Assembly (NCBI GenBank): GCA_025024175.1
Contig: QCXZ01000053.1
Location: 13,640,001-13,704,000 of the forward strand
DNA: 64,000 nt
Origin: Rhyzopertha dominica
Lineage: Eukaryota; Arthropoda; Insecta; Coleoptera; Bostrichidae
Reading direction: 5' to 3'
Position numbers and translations under genes: made by a program. The notes below the pieces were generated by a model. The model worked only from the letters and a program-made list of their open reading frames with translations, was not told the origin of the DNA and searched no databases. Shown in pieces: positions 10,247 to 23,600 of the stretch. Position 1 is the stretch's first letter; every line of letters begins with the position of its first letter.

Positions 10247-13200
10247 CTTACATAACAGAGAGTTGTAATTAATAGATTATATAAATTTCTTGTAAAGTTA
10301 TCTTCTATAATAAGGTTTGAAGGCTGATGCTCGATTGTTAGAATGAAGCAGTCTTACATATTTCAAATTTTCAAGATATGAAACAAAAGTTATCAGGAAG
10401 ACACGTAATTCATTATATATTGCGAATTTGGAAACAACGCCTTTTTTGAAAGGGAACATTGCAGTGGTAGTCAGTAGTGAAAATTCTTCCCATTCCCGCG
10501 AGTTTATTCAATCATCGAACCCTCCCACTATTAATGACATTCACTCCATTGTCACTGACATTCTAGATTATCTGGTCTATAGTATTTCATTGCAGAGCAG
10601 ATTATATCAGGGTTACAGTAATGTAAATAATTTGTCAGAGCTTAATATAGATTAAACTGCGAATTTTGGATTGTTTGGAAAAAGGCTGTATTTTGCAACG
10701 TAAATGAAACTGTGTGCAAAGTATAAAGGAGAAGAAATTGGATTTTAAAGATAATAGCAAACAGAAACTAAAAAATAAAGATATTTGTGTCCTTTCTAGG
10801 AAACGTGGATTGTACCGTGGGTTAATGGACTATATTATGCCTAAATGTTAGTTAGAAAATGGAAATCAATAGTTAATAATTGGGTGTTTTCCAATAATCT
10901 TAGTAACCCGCGCAACCATTACTAATAGCTTAATATTCTCACGAACCTCTCAAATAACATGTCGTTAGCATGAAATTTGTTGTTTTATCCCAGAAAATGA
11001 AATCACAAAAGTCTAAAGATTTAAACGATCTTGGCGGATTGCAATACAACTCGGCATGGATAACAGTAAATAGCATAAGCATAATAGCGCCACAGATAAT
11101 GCGTCGATTGCTGGTTTCGCCTTCTGTTTCTACTTATTGTGTTGTTTGACACCGGTATTTTTTTATAATTCTTGTTCTCGTATATAATATTCGTATTCTA
11201 ATAATTTAGTGCGCATTGAGGTTTGAAATGGTGCCTGAGTTTTTATGTAAAATGGTTCTCTCAGAAGAAAACGTCCTGCAGCATTAATTAATTTTTATCT
11301 CCTTTCAATTTTTTGTTACAGTAATAAACTTCTTACTAGAATTTTTGAAATGTTCTTACACCCAGGGACAAAACGCCACTTATTTTTAGGTATTATTAAA
11401 TATTACTCCTATCTGACACCCAGTACTTATTGTTTGTTATAAGGGATANTCTCAGAAATCTATGAANACAAATCAACAAATGCTGCAATGTGTCAGTAAG
11501 GTTGCCAGATTTATGGATCCATATCTCTACCATACGCTCTCCATAAAAAGTATTGATATGAAATTTTTTGTGAACATTTGTCATTTATTTAAATATATAT
11601 ATATAAGGTGTTTATAATTAGTTCTTCGTTAAGAAAACTATGCTTGAAGTGAAATCTACTTTATTCTAGAAGAATAAATAAGAATAAACTGAATTTCACT
11701 TCAAGCATAATATTCTTAAGGAAGAATTAATTACTAACAATTCCACTTAGAGAAGTATGCATCAGTTTTCAATTTCTAAGATGTTTATATATAATATCTC
11801 ACATTTTTTGTAAATCCAGGCTTTAAACTGTGGATATCTACGTACGTTTGTCTCACTAGGAAGCAAACCTTAAATTGATGTAAAATCGCTCCAAATACCT
11901 TCAAAACGCTATGCTTTTGATGCTAATGACCTGACCTAATGGATGCCGCTGTCGAGCGTTAATATCGACCCCTATTTTCTAGTTTGGTAATTGTTTATTT
12001 TAAGATAACAGCTACGGAAAGAAAGGGAAAAAAGCTTTCTTGTGTTGAAATGTATTACGAAGATTACATTTTGAACACTTGAAACATAAGTTAGTAAATG
12101 TATTACAGTACCGCAATTCATATATGACCAATGTGTAAGATCTTAGACAAAGAACACATATTTTGCTCTAAAATAACGGATTAAGTCCAACACTTTTAGT
12201 GTTGTTTGAGTTTCCCTAGGTAATTTGCTTTGTGTATCAGAGCCTGATAGCTGACCTAATCTTTAGGGCTAGGTTTCATAGTTTGGTTCCCTCTTCCAAC
12301 GCCTTTATAAACATTTGAATTTCTCGGCACTATTTTACCCTGAAAATGGCGGACTATTGCGGAACTGTAAAATATTTAGTGGCTGCAGTATAGAGCATTG
12401 CTGACCGCCATCTCATGGAGTTTAAATTAGAAGTAATAGATTTCAAGCAAGGAGTATCTTACGGAACATTTAGTTCTCCCGGCTAATGATAAATGTGTCC
12501 CGTGCGCCCAGTTTTGTCAAGTTCCCCAGGATTTTGTAGTGTTTAACTCATTTCAGTTTAAATTAGTTCAACCTTCCAGGTCGATTTCCAACATAACATA
12601 ATAACAATATAAATATAATATTCCAATATAAAGTTAACGGGATCGTCCCACACATTAAAATTTGATAGTTTTAACCTACGCCTTTTATTGCTTACGTCAG
12701 GAATACTAGTGCTACGCATCTATTTTGCTTTTAGATTAATTCAACTTGTAACAAACGGCGGTAGAAAAATTACCCTGTTTCAAACGTTTTCTTAAATCCG
12801 CCAACAACTACGTAAAGGGTTCCTAATTTCCGCCATGCGCACTGTTACAGCTCCCTAGGTAACAAGGTGTTCACTGTTGTCAGTTTTATAAATAGCCAGA
12901 GAAATACAATAATGCAATAGAAGTGAGAGAGAGGGACGAAGGTATAACCGTCAACGTCAATATTATAATGTAAACATAGAAATAACCTGTAACTGTTTAT
13001 TAAAACACTTCTTAACGTAAGCCATTCTTACATTAAAAAAACCAACAGATTACCCAAATACTTCGACAACATTCCACCACTTAATCTGACAAATACGAAA
13101 TTCGAAATTTTGACCAAACTATGTAAACAAAAACGCGTGGCTAGAGTTAGGTTAGGGTTATTACGTTGCACATGGGACATGCAGCATGTGCGAACGTGCG

Positions 13201-15324
13201 ATGTTTTCAGTGCTACTTTACAGTTTTCTCCCTAACGACGGTCAGAGACTGTCCTGACAGTTTCAACATTTATCATATCGTTCTCATACGTGAGTATACA
13301 AACTTTAAACATTATCAAGCGTGAAGCGTCGTTTAATTTCTCATAATAAAAACATTAGTTCAAAAGCAGGTTCGATTGTTAGTGCTTTCATGTTTCAGCA
13401 AAAGGCCAGTAAATGCGCTTATTATAATTGAGTTGTTCATTATAGAATAAACTGGCTGAAGGATGATTTAAGTTATTTTCACAAATACGCCCTAGGTATC
13501 AATGTCACAATGCCAGTTTACGAGTACATTCCTCACGGTATCGCGAAAATTTGCCAATATTGGTAACGCGACGCAGCTCAAAAAAATGTAAACAAATATT
13601 ACTTGCAATGCCGCTAGAGCACTGGCTATTATTGGTGTTTCTCGCTTTCGTCACCTTGAGAACCTTTTACATCATCTCCGTGGCGGAATATCGAGGCATT
13701 TGAAACGGATATTGAAAATCCATACTTTTATATTTTTTTCCTCGGTAAACATGAACCGGAAGAAATCACAAAATAATGTCTTTGTGCTTCAATTTTTATG
13801 TACATTTAAAATGTAAAATAAAAAAAATTGTGGAACGACTCCATTGTCATCTAAGAACTTATATTGTAAAAAGATTTTTGTAAAATGAGTCTTCTTGGTT
13901 AATAATGTGCAAAGGCAAATTTTCTTTGAGAATTTTCGACTACGGCAAAAGCTTAAAACCTCGACCAGTCTAATAGATCATTAATAATGATATGATGCCA
14001 GTTGACTATATAACGTATTTTGTTTTTAAAATTTTATCGCATCAAAATAAATCATCCAATTACATTCGCCCACTTTTAATTGTACGTATATTTCAGTTAT
14101 ATATATTAGAATTAGACGTAATAAAATCGAGACTTGCAAATTACTTGCCAAATGATGGATCTTTTTTGTCATGACGATATTTCCATTTCTATTTAAATAG
14201 GATTTTCGCCCACAGTTATCAATTTTTGTACCGATCGAGATGAATAACTTTCTTATTTTAGATGCAAAGACCTGCAAATTGACGCACTGGAATACACTAA
14301 AACATGATTCAGTTATATACTGAAATAAAGTTTTAGTGTTCTAAAAATATGGAACACTCCGTATAGTTATGTATGAAATAATTGATTACTTTCATATGCT
14401 TTGTTTTGACGCATTACAAATTTCTTTATTGCAGGTTTTAACATAATTTGATATATCTATATCATATTTTTGTTATATTCTGTGCAATTTTTATACTTTT
14501 ATGTTTTACTTTGTTTCACGTCTATACTTATCTTCAACGTCCATATAATTCATGTATGCTGTATTTATTTTCTTTACCACAATAATGAAAATTTGAGTCA
14601 TTAAGAACGCACCATACTTTGAGATTTCATAATATGCTCGATAAAGCGCGTTAAGACTGTATTATGTTATTATATTCGTCAGATTTTCTTAAGCGCGCAA
14701 TGCGCCAGCGTTTTTGCCCTTAGCTGCCTCCGCCAGCCTAAAGCAACTCTCGTATGTTGGGATCGCTTAGCCACACGCGGTAACATAGGCAACGCGCAGT
14801 CCATAATTGTTTAGTTCTAAAAAACTAAATGTTCTTACGTGGTGGGACAGCTATCCTTATACTTATATAAATACTAAATTAAGAACTACGGAAATTGAGG
14901 CCTCTGTTTTTTGTACACTAATTGCTGATTTTAGGGATTTTTCGTCATAGACTAAAGGGAATGCTTAAACCAAAAATTGTTACACGTTAAGACAATTCAA
15001 AGATGCATATCACACGTAATAAGCCAGAGTGTTACCAAATGGCGACCGACAGTGGCGTACTAGGGTGTATCTAGGGTATCTAGCTGGTACAAGTAATGAA
15101 ATGAAAATGAAAGCATGCCGTGAATCGATTTTTTTTTAACTGACTGTCTTTAATTTTCGGTAATACTTTCGGTATACAGGTATGCGTTAAATGCTTAGTT
15201 ACCCGCAGATCCCATATCTTTCCTTTTCTAAGCCAGACATAGTAGATACTAATTACTGCCAGAAACCTATGCACCTAATTTTCAAAGAAATGTGCCCTAC
15301 TCAGTACTACAACCCCGTACTTAC
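10247..15324 (-). other. stargazin intron (5.1 kb)
   Basis: This intron lies between the last two stargazin exons, with a GTAAGT donor at 15319-15324 and an AG acceptor at 10247-10248 (both on the minus strand). Apart from the small inverted repeat near 11.6 kb I see no nameable element. A compact GC-richer patch at about 14690-14815 (many GCG and CGC) could be regulatory or an old repeat. It shows no coding frame. Confidence 0.6.
11612..11740. repeat. small foldback repeat (MITE-like)
   Basis: The two halves are near-perfect inverted copies. ATGCTTGAAGTGAAATCTAC on the left pairs with the reverse complement of AATTTCACTTCAAGCATAAT on the right. Outer arms ATTAGTTCTTCGTTAAGAA and TTCTTAAGGAAGAATTAAT also pair. 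The hairpin is about 125 bp long with an AT-rich loop. It resembles a miniature inverted-repeat element, but no clear target duplication is visible. Confidence 0.6.
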
Positions 15325-15709
15325 CTTTTATGGCAGGAAGGACTAGGGTAGCTCAAATGTATCGCACTATTTGAATTTATGTACGCTTGCGGATGCCTTC
15401 TGCACGGGTAGAACATCGTATGGTCGAAGTGTACGAAGTTGACAGGATGTTGGGGTCGCATTGCACCTTTGCGGATGTCCTCGAGGTGCTTGCTTTCCCA
15501 GTCGTATTGCATCTTGTAGATGAATAGAAAGATGGCACTCACCCCAGCGAATTGGGTGCTGATGAAGCCGCTTACGTAAAGAAGGAAAGAATAGCCGTAC
15601 CAGTAGTCGAAAGCGGGTGGCTGCAGTTGAGAACGGGGCCGGAGTTTGCTACCCACCTCAGACTTGAAGATGGCTATGTAGACTATCAGACCGAAGAGCA
15701 TCACGAGGC
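15325..15709 (-). CDS. stargazin-type TARP, exon with TM3 end and TM4
   Basis: The minus-strand exon begins after TTTGTCCTCCAG (acceptor at 15710-15711) and ends at a consensus donor, AAAAG|GTAAGT. It encodes GLVMLFGLIVYIAIF (end of the third membrane segment) and SEVGSKLRPRSQ (second loop). FDYWYGYSFLLYVSGF then leads into the fourth membrane segment FAGVSAIFLFIY, followed by cytoplasmic KMQYDWESKH. The Y-G-W/Y-S-F and F.....G..A motifs before and in TM4 are typical of calcium-channel gamma / TARP proteins. Its 385-bp length and its phases (G|GC at the start, AG|G at the end) join both neighbours in frame. The frame continues past the donor to a stop, but GTAAGT and the matching next exon show splicing. 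Confidence 0.92.
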
Positions 15710-15775
15710 CTGGAGGACAAACATCAAAAGAATGAGAAACACATGAATAATGCACATAACTAATAAACAATTAGG

Positions 15776-16021
15776 TATAGTTCTACATAAACTGTTCTGT
15801 CCAACATAAAACCATAAAATCCTCTTCAAGACCGCAGTGATTAACTTTACTGTCTGTCGAAGGCCATAAACATCTGAAACCAGCGGTTTGCGCAACCATC
15901 CCTTTGTGAACCCTCAGTGTAAACATGTAGATAACATCCACGATGACCATAACTTAATAGCTGCGGTTTTGAAGAGAATTTATAGTTTTATGATGGACAG
16001 AACAGTTTATGTAGAACTATA
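15776..16021. repeat. MITE with 68-bp terminal inverted repeats
   Basis: The left arm begins TATAGTTCTACATAAACTGT and continues TCTGTCC, then CATAAAACCATAAAATCCTC. The right arm is its reverse complement over about 68 bp with few mismatches, ending GTAGAACTATA. The core is about 110 bp and non-coding. Termini beginning with TA and the small size suggest a Tc1/mariner-type miniature element. It lies only 65 bp from the splice acceptor of the stargazin exon at 15325-15709. Confidence 0.8.
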
Positions 16022-17810
16022 CTGATTTTTTTGCATTCTTCTATATCCTTTGAGTAGACTTCACAATATACCCAAGACCATTATGTTTTAGATCAAAAAT
16101 TTGATCAGTGATAATTTCAAAGTATAGTGAGCTGGAATCTTCATATAATTGACGCTTTGCTTAAACCAACAATCCTCTTCGTGTTCAATTTACCTTTTCT
16201 TAACTGCGTGGAGTAGAGTCTAAAATATTTGAAACAATGGAGAACTACCTCCAATTTTGTCCTAAAATACCGTTGAAATGAGAAAGCTCTATTCCATTAA
16301 AATGCTTGTTGTTTGGCAGCCTAATGGTGCTCCGAAAGATAATTATTATATAAGGTTGGATACTAATGCCAACACTGCTGCAACTTGAAGCGTGTACGTC
16401 TGGTGACACTACTGCTGTTGTCTGTGCCTGCTAGCCGAAGTTTATTTGAAGTAGTACAGTTCGTTGTAGTATTTGTAATTAGTGTTAGTTTTAGGTATTA
16501 GTTCCAGATACAAATAGCCTGTTTGTTTTAACATCATTTATTTAATGGTCTTATCAACAGAAACATGTACGAATGAGCTCAATATATAATAAACAACAAT
16601 AATGGCAGGCATGCCTATTCACACAATTACAAGCACAAACAATTTGATTTTTTTACTTTCCTGCTAGCTTTGGTTACAACGTTACTTCTAAACATTATCT
16701 ATCTATTTGTTGGTCATTGGGGGGAATTGGACTGTTATTGAATGCTTGTTGACTGCCATCAGATCACAAAGATACATGGTTACCTAGAGGTTAAAACGAT
16801 TACCAGCTTTTGTGATAAATGATCCTGGCGCATGTAGGGCCAGACGTATGCGCGGTAAAGATTATAAATATGGCATCTTTATGGTAACGTCATAACAAAC
16901 AACCGGACATGCCACACATCTCGCCAATCATTCTTCACTCGGTCACATTTGCCAGATATAACGCAGTCTCGCTGCCCCACAAATGAGCAAAAGGGTGTCC
17001 TACCGTCATCAAAAAATTTTCTCGCACATGCCATAAGATTTAACCACCTAGATAAGACATAAGATGTCTGTGTATCACATGAAATTGGTCTGTTCATGTT
17101 TTCAAAACAGCCTTATTTAAATTTTCATTAAAGAATGTGACTAGACCAAAGGTTACATTTTTAGGACAGTCATGTGTTTTGCAATGTTTATTTTTATAAA
17201 ACAGTCTTGTTCTATATTCTTCTTTCTTCCTCTTTTATTTTTTTTTGTTTCGGGCTAAAATAGTTTCGTTATCTAATATAACTATCTCCCATATTTTAGT
17301 GCTTTTGCAATAGATCCTTTGAGCCAACAGTTAATACTGGGTTGTTTTTGTACCAACACAATGGCACTAGCTTCAAAATAGTAGTAATATTCACTTTGCC
17401 TTTGGCGATTATTAATGTATTTATTTTACTTGGTATGATTTGCAACTGTAGGTCTTAAGTTACTTTTTGCAACAGGAATATTGCTATGAAAAGATCGTGC
17501 CATTAGATAATTAGGAGTTGTGCAGGGAAGCAACCTTTTGCTACTAGAGTAATTCTATAACGGAATATAGGATCTCTGCGATATTCTAGTATTTTTTCAT
17601 TATGCCTGCTCCAACTTCACACTGTTATCTTTCAACAACTTTTTCGCACATTTCACTAGAATTTACTCCATAAACTAGCATGCATTTAATCAAACCATCT
17701 TTGAGCATCTCTAATTTGCATTTGTTTGCTGAAGCAAGAAAAGCAGTTACGAATTGTTCTATTTAACTGCACACTAAAGAATTTGTATTTTGGTTTGAAG
17801 GCTTCCATGG
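16022..17810. other. stargazin intron sequence, no gene recognised
   Basis: This is part of the 12.4-kb intron between exons 28125-28265 and 15325-15709. A 72-codon minus-strand frame at 16879-17097 has no recognised motif. About 30 bp near 16515 (GTTTTAACATCATTTATT) recur near 19065, which suggests an old dispersed repeat. Confidence 0.4.
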
Positions 17811-18767
17811 TTGTTATCAATGACATGTTTTCTGGGTTGCTTCCCACGTTGCTTATTTGACCTTGACGTTTCGACACTTATGTCAGTGTCTTCCTTAGAA
17901 GTAGCTATGAAACTGAAGTGTCCTAGTCCGCTCCGGTATTTATACTCGCCCGGTTCACTGATGCGTGGGCGTTGTTACGCAGTTTACCAGATTCCAGGTN
18001 GTTCGATGCCTCGGTCTGGTTATAATTGTGCGGATTCTTCTGGATTTCGATGGCTTCCTTGTACAGTCTCGGCAAGAATCTCGCTTCCCTTGACAGCATT
18101 TCTGCCTCCTTGGATTTGATGATGTGGCCAGTCCCCATTCGGTGTTCTGCTACCGCCGACCTGTCACACTGCCGATCTGTGGTATCCCTGATGTGCTCCT
18201 TGATTCTCGTGCTGATGTGCCTTCCAGTTTGGCTGATATAAACCTTCCCACAGCCCCATGGGATGTTATACACACCCGGCGTTTGTAGCACCTCAGTCGT
18301 CGAACGATATTTTGGAAAGACGTTAGCTATCTTTCCCGGGGCGGTAAAGATAGTGCTTATCTGATGTCTTCTCAGCAACCGTCCGATCTTATCTGTACAT
18401 CCATTGACGTAGGGAAAGTATGATGCAGCGATGTGCTCTTCTGGTTCCTTCCTCCGTGGTTGCATGTTGACAGCCTTCTCAATCTGTGCCTTATGATATC
18501 CGTTATTCTCTAGTGCTCTGCGTATATGTTCTAATTCCTCTTCTAGGTGGTCTGGTTCGCTGATTAGCTTCGCTCGTTGCTTCGTTCGCGCGTTGATGAC
18601 TCCTTGTTTTTGGTCGGGGTGGTGGTGTGAATCTTCATGCAGGTAGCGATCCGTGTGGGTTGGCTTCCTATATGCAGATTCACACCCCCACTCCGCCCAA
18701 AAAAAGGAGTCTTCAACACGCTGATGCAACGAGCGAAGCTAATCAGCGAACCACACCACCTATGCAA
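17811..18767 (-). mobile_element. Penelope-like element, 3' part with GIY-YIG endonuclease
   Basis: The minus-strand frame 17923-18729 (268 codons, one N) starts in the RT tail (AYRKPTHTDRYLH). It continues through the linker (INARTKQRAKLI, ALENNGYHKAQIEKAV) and the CCHH-poor spacer (AASYFPYVNG). It ends in a GIY-YIG domain (GVYNIPWGCGKVYI, TGRHISTRIKEH, then AVAEH and REARFLPRLYKEAIEI). The usual YIG glycine is a serine (KVYIS). The RT catalytic core is absent, so the copy is 5'-truncated, and there is a short inversion at the 5' edge (18722-18762). The 3' tail (17811-17922) carries a hairpin followed by GAAACGTC, a degenerate hammerhead-like end shared with the fragment at 51.3 kb. It lies in a stargazin intron. 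Confidence 0.88.
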
Positions 18768-19983
18768 AAGGAGAGCACATTGAGTTGCTTCTTCTTTCTT
18801 TATGATTTCTGTTGCTTTAATTTAATTTAAAAACCTTTTCTTCCAAAAAATCCAATTTTCGGCGTTACCCTTAATTTGCATCTATGGTGTTGCATTTGAT
18901 GCGTTCATCTTGGATTTTGTATTAAGGCACTGGCACTTGTCACTCAGTTCTTAATTTGTGAACGTTTTTCTTCCACTATTATTGGTCTACTGACTACGCC
19001 GGTAGTACTTGTAATTCGTAGGCATTTTAAGTTTTTAGTACAAGCTTCTCACTCAAACAGCCTTTTTGTTTTAACGTCATTTATTGACTGGTTGTTAACA
19101 CGTTTTACCAACATCAACATTCAATACAGCCCTGGTAGGGAGTTGTTGGTATATAACTAACTTAACTCTATAGTACTACCAACAGTGATGACTGTGTTTG
19201 ATTGAGTGCCATTGTGCATTGTCTTGAAGTGAAGAAACCCAAGTTCAAGTGCCTTAACAACATGTTTACAAAGATTTACACTCGGCGCTCGTGGATAGAA
19301 GTTGAAGTTGCACAAACCTGTTTTCAAGGCTTCTCACGAACAGGTTTGAACACTTCGACTTCGTGTAACTTCAATTTTATTCAAGAACATAGGTCTTCTC
19401 TAGTAAGCATGTGAGGGCTCTTCAAATGAGCTTTTCTACACTTCAAGGCGACACTACACAATCAGTCAAACGTCAACTAAACTCCTACTATCAGGTACAA
19501 GCAGAAGACGGTAGTGTCACCCGACGCAAAAACTTCAAATTACAGCAGTTTTATCATTACTTTGTATCCAGCCCTTGTATTAGAACTACATCTACTGTCC
19601 CACAAGGTTGATCTTAATTTGTAACAATTCTAGCAATCTTTATAGTTTCTTTCGTAATTGAGAAAGGTATCGGACGGATAAAAATAAANGTACAAATTAG
19701 GATGCAATACACGTTTAGTAAGTAATGAAACCGTTATACGCTTTTGACAACTAGCAGTTGATTAACGGTTAATGATTAATGTTATGTTTTATTTCGGCTA
19801 CATAAGCCGGCTTCAAACATATTTACAAAATATTCGTTTTCTGGACATTGTGACATTGAAGAACCACGATTAAGTTATTTATGTATGTTAAGGGGGCGTT
19901 ATACATTGCTCGTCGTAAGTTTCCTTTCTTTGTTAACATTTTAACGCGATAAGCTTGAAGATTCATATCAATCGAGAAAATTT
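18768..19983. other. intron sequence with a short hairpin
   Basis: No gene is recognised. Around 19288-19372, GTTGAAGTTGCACAAACCTG is followed about 25 bases later by CAGGTTTG and then CGTGTAACTTCAAT, which gives an imperfect hairpin. The short open frames at 19202-19611 show no family motif. They might be decayed upstream sequence of the non-LTR element that becomes recognisable at 19984, but I cannot support that. Confidence 0.35.
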
Positions 19984-20364
19984 GTGTATGGAGACGACAT
20001 GGCATTGGCTTTGCAAAGTAAATACTTCTCTGTACTTGAACAAAACCTTTCAAGTGACATCGAGATTATGAACTGCAATTTTAAAACCTGGAGCTTGTGC
20101 CCTAATCCATTCGAGACAGAAGTAACTTGTTTTCATCTCAACAATCACCAAAAGAGGAAACAGCTTCAAGTTATGTCAAATAACATAATTCTTAAACATA
20201 ACTTCGCGCCAAAATACCTTGAAGTGACCCTAGATACGTCACTAACGTACAAGAAACATCTAGAAAACGTCAGTAAAAAAATTACAGACTAGAAATAACA
20301 TTCTGCATAAGCTTGCTGGTACAAGTTATGGTGCAAATGCAAATGTACACCGTACTTCTGCAAC
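19984..20364 (+). mobile_element. Jockey-like non-LTR element, left half (RT region)
   Basis: The plus-strand frame begins YGDDMALALQSK, the reverse transcriptase catalytic block (normally YADD, here with A to G). It continues with IEIMNCNFKTWSLCPNPFET, EVTCFHLNN, FAPKYLEVTLDTSLTYKKHL. These are the palm and thumb regions of an insect Jockey/CR1-type element. The frame breaks after KKITD and resumes as the remainder of the thumb. The coding sequence stops at ACTTCTGCAAC, where a BEL/Pao element is inserted, and resumes at 25606. The 5' part (endonuclease and earlier RT blocks) is not recognised. Confidence 0.8.
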
Positions 20365-20571
20365 TGTTAGGGTGGCTTCGATTTAGTGGACTGTATTACT
20401 TGGTTTTTAATATTACTACTGTGCTAGACGCATTAATTGAATAGACTTGACAGTTTCATCAGTGTTTTAATTTCTTGCTATTCGTTTACATACTTTATTG
20501 TTTTTCTACTTGGCAACAAAATGTCATTGTAGTGTTTGCCAAGTTTACAAAATTAAGGAAATATCCGAACA
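20365..20571 (-). repeat. BEL/Pao 3' LTR
   Basis: This 207-bp repeat is nearly identical to 25399-25605, with TG..CA ends. It differs at a few positions, for example AGACGC versus AGAAGC and a short T-run region. Downstream of pol in the element's sense, it is the 3' LTR. Confidence 0.95.
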
Positions 20572-20679
20572 TACTCCACGCGTTGAACTACGTTCAAAAC
20601 TAAATTTACAGGTAAGTACGTATAAATCATAAATAAAATTCAAATGGTAAGTTAATACATTGAGCAAAATTCTTATTAA

Positions 20680-23600
20680 TTAATCAGGTTTTCTTTCAGG
20701 CTGTTCTTCAGTAATGGGCAGCGGACACAACTTTACAACTGCTCGCTTATAAATTCCTTTGGATGTTCGCACGCTTGCTACACGAACGACACCTTCACTG
20801 TCGGGATGCACCTCTGTGATTCTACCTAGAATCCATTGGCTGGGTGGAAGGTTTTCTTGTTTAATCAGAACAAGAGCTCCTATCTGAAGACGTTGCCCTG
20901 GATGTTTCCATTTACTTCGTTGTTGAAGAATGGACAGATACTCCGTAGACCATCTATTCCAAAAACTTTGGTACAATGACTGCAGAAACTGAACTCGAGA
21001 CAACCGATTAATTGGTACTGGTTGCAGATTCATTTCAGGTAGAGTAGTTAATGGTCTTCCAATCAACAAGTGAAACGGAGTTAAAGGAGCGAGATCATTG
21101 GGATCGGAAGAGAGTGGATATAATGGTCTTGAATTCAGTACTGATTCAATCTGAGTTAATACAGTGTATAATTCTTCGTAGGTAAGTTTAGTTTCTTGTA
21201 ATACTCTTTTTAAATGGAATTTAACAGTTTTAATCCCAGACTCCCACAATCCACCAAAATGTGGAGAATTTGGGGGTATAAATTTCCACGTAAATGACTC
21301 AATAGCACAATGGCTAACAATATCATGTTCATGAGCCTTGAAAAATTGAAACAAATCATACAATTCTTTTTGAGCACCCTTAAAGTTTGTGCCATTATCA
21401 GACCATATTTGTGTCGGTTTACCTCGTCTTGATATAAAGCGCTTGAGAGAAGCCAAAAATGATTGCGTGCTCAAATCACAGCTTAATTCTAAATAGACAG
21501 CTTTACTCACAAAGCAGACAAACAGACAAATGTAACCTTTTGAAACTTTTGATTCACGACCTCTTCTATCTTTAATTAAAATAGGGCCGGCATAATCAAC
21601 ACCAACTATGCTAAATGCAGGAGTTTCTGTAACTCTCTCTCCAGGAAGATTAGCCATAATCGGGTTAATTGCATGCGGTTTTGATTTTAAACAAGTAACA
21701 CATGAGCATGTAACCTTTTTAGCACATAATAAGTTAACATGAATGTTACCAAAGTTGTCAATACTTCGAATGTAAATAGAACTTCCATACGCAGAGTTAG
21801 ATGAATCACAAAATCCGTGAATTTCAACTGAAACTGGATTGGAACAAGTAACATGACGTGTAATCTTAATACTATTAAGCACATGAAGTTGTTCTCTGAA
21901 ATTAATCCATTTTTCATATAAATCTATTGGAACGGTATCATCCCAATCTAAATGCAAAGTCCATAGCTGTTGTATTATGATTTTTGCCAAAATAATGCAG
22001 GGGCTTGCCAGGCCAAGGGGGTCGAAGACCTTTGATATTTCTGACAAAATAATTCTTTTTGTTATAGGACAAATGGAAGACTTAGCAGAAATCTGGTAAG
22101 AAAATGTGTCTGAAATATTATTCCATACAACACCTAAGGTTTTAATTTGCTTGTCATGACTAAAACTTATTACACTAGTTGGATCATTTTCATCCTTAAA
22201 AAATTGTGAAACATTACTACTATTTGAAATCCATTTCCTCAACGGAAAACATGCTTGCTGTAAAATCATTTTTAAAGTCTTGCAAGTAGCAATAGCATCT
22301 TCTTCAGAAGTAAAACTGATAATTAAATCATCTACATAAAAATGATTATTAATAATGTTAGGGATGACAGGATATTCATTTTCAACCTCATGAGCAAGTT
22401 GCTTTAAGCATCTAATGGCAAGATAGGGAGCTGAAGCTGTACCGTAAGTAATAGTATTTAGTGAATAAGTATCTATTTCTAGATCAGAATCGAATCTCCA
22501 CACAATATTTTGCAGGTGTCTATCATCAGGATGAACAAGGATCTGTCTATACATTTTTTCTATATCTGCACAAACAGCAATGGGATGTTGTCTGAACTGT
22601 AATAATATAGAAAATAATTGTGTGTGCACTGGTGGACCTACATGCTGAAGATCATTTACAGACCAACCTGACGATGATTGCGCTGAGCCATTAAATACTA
22701 CTCTTAATTTGGTTGTTAAGCTGCTTTTCCTTACAACTCCATGGTGAGGAAGAAAATAATCATTGAAGGATGTTTCCTTTATTTTAGTCATATGTCCCAA
22801 GTCTAAATACTCTTGCATAAATCTTGAATATTCTTCCTTCAAAATTGGGTCAGAAATAAATCTGTGTTCTAATTGCAACAGTCTTTTAATTGCTGACTGC
22901 TTCGAATCACCCAATTGAGAAGAAGGATATTTCAATGGAATTCTAACTATAAATCTACCATCATCTTGACGAGTAATGGTTTCTTTAAAAAATCTTTCAC
23001 AATCTGCATCATCTTTCGATAATTGTGTGGGACATTCATGCTCTTCAATTTCCCAGAATTGGCGAAGATCACAGGAAATATTCTGTGAAAAATAACAGTG
23101 CAACTGAGAAGCATTTTTTGGAACCAAACCTGAAGCAATCCATCGGAACTTAGTGTTCTGGAGAACAGGTAAGTGTTTTGATAATTGTAATTGCCCTCTT
23201 TCTAGAAATTCCCAAAAGTGACTAGCTCCTAGGAGTAAATCAACTTCAGAAGGTTTAGAAAAATCAGGATCCGCTAATTGAATGGTAGAAGGAATTTTCC
23301 AATCTACGGTATCAATTTCATAGGCAGGAAGATTACCAGCAATCTGCGGAATAACCAAACAGGTAAGTTTTACACTATAATCGTTATAAATAGGTTTAAT
23401 TTTAATCTGACATTTGTAATTAAATGTTGATCCAGAATCATTTATTCCGGCAATAGAAACATGTGTAGGTTCCTTATTTAAACCTAATTTGTTGCACATT
23501 TTTGCAGAAATAAAATTGGATTGGGAACCGCTATCTAAAACGGCCTTAACTAAATGCATCGAACCATTTGCATCGTAAACATACAACCGAACTGTAGGTA

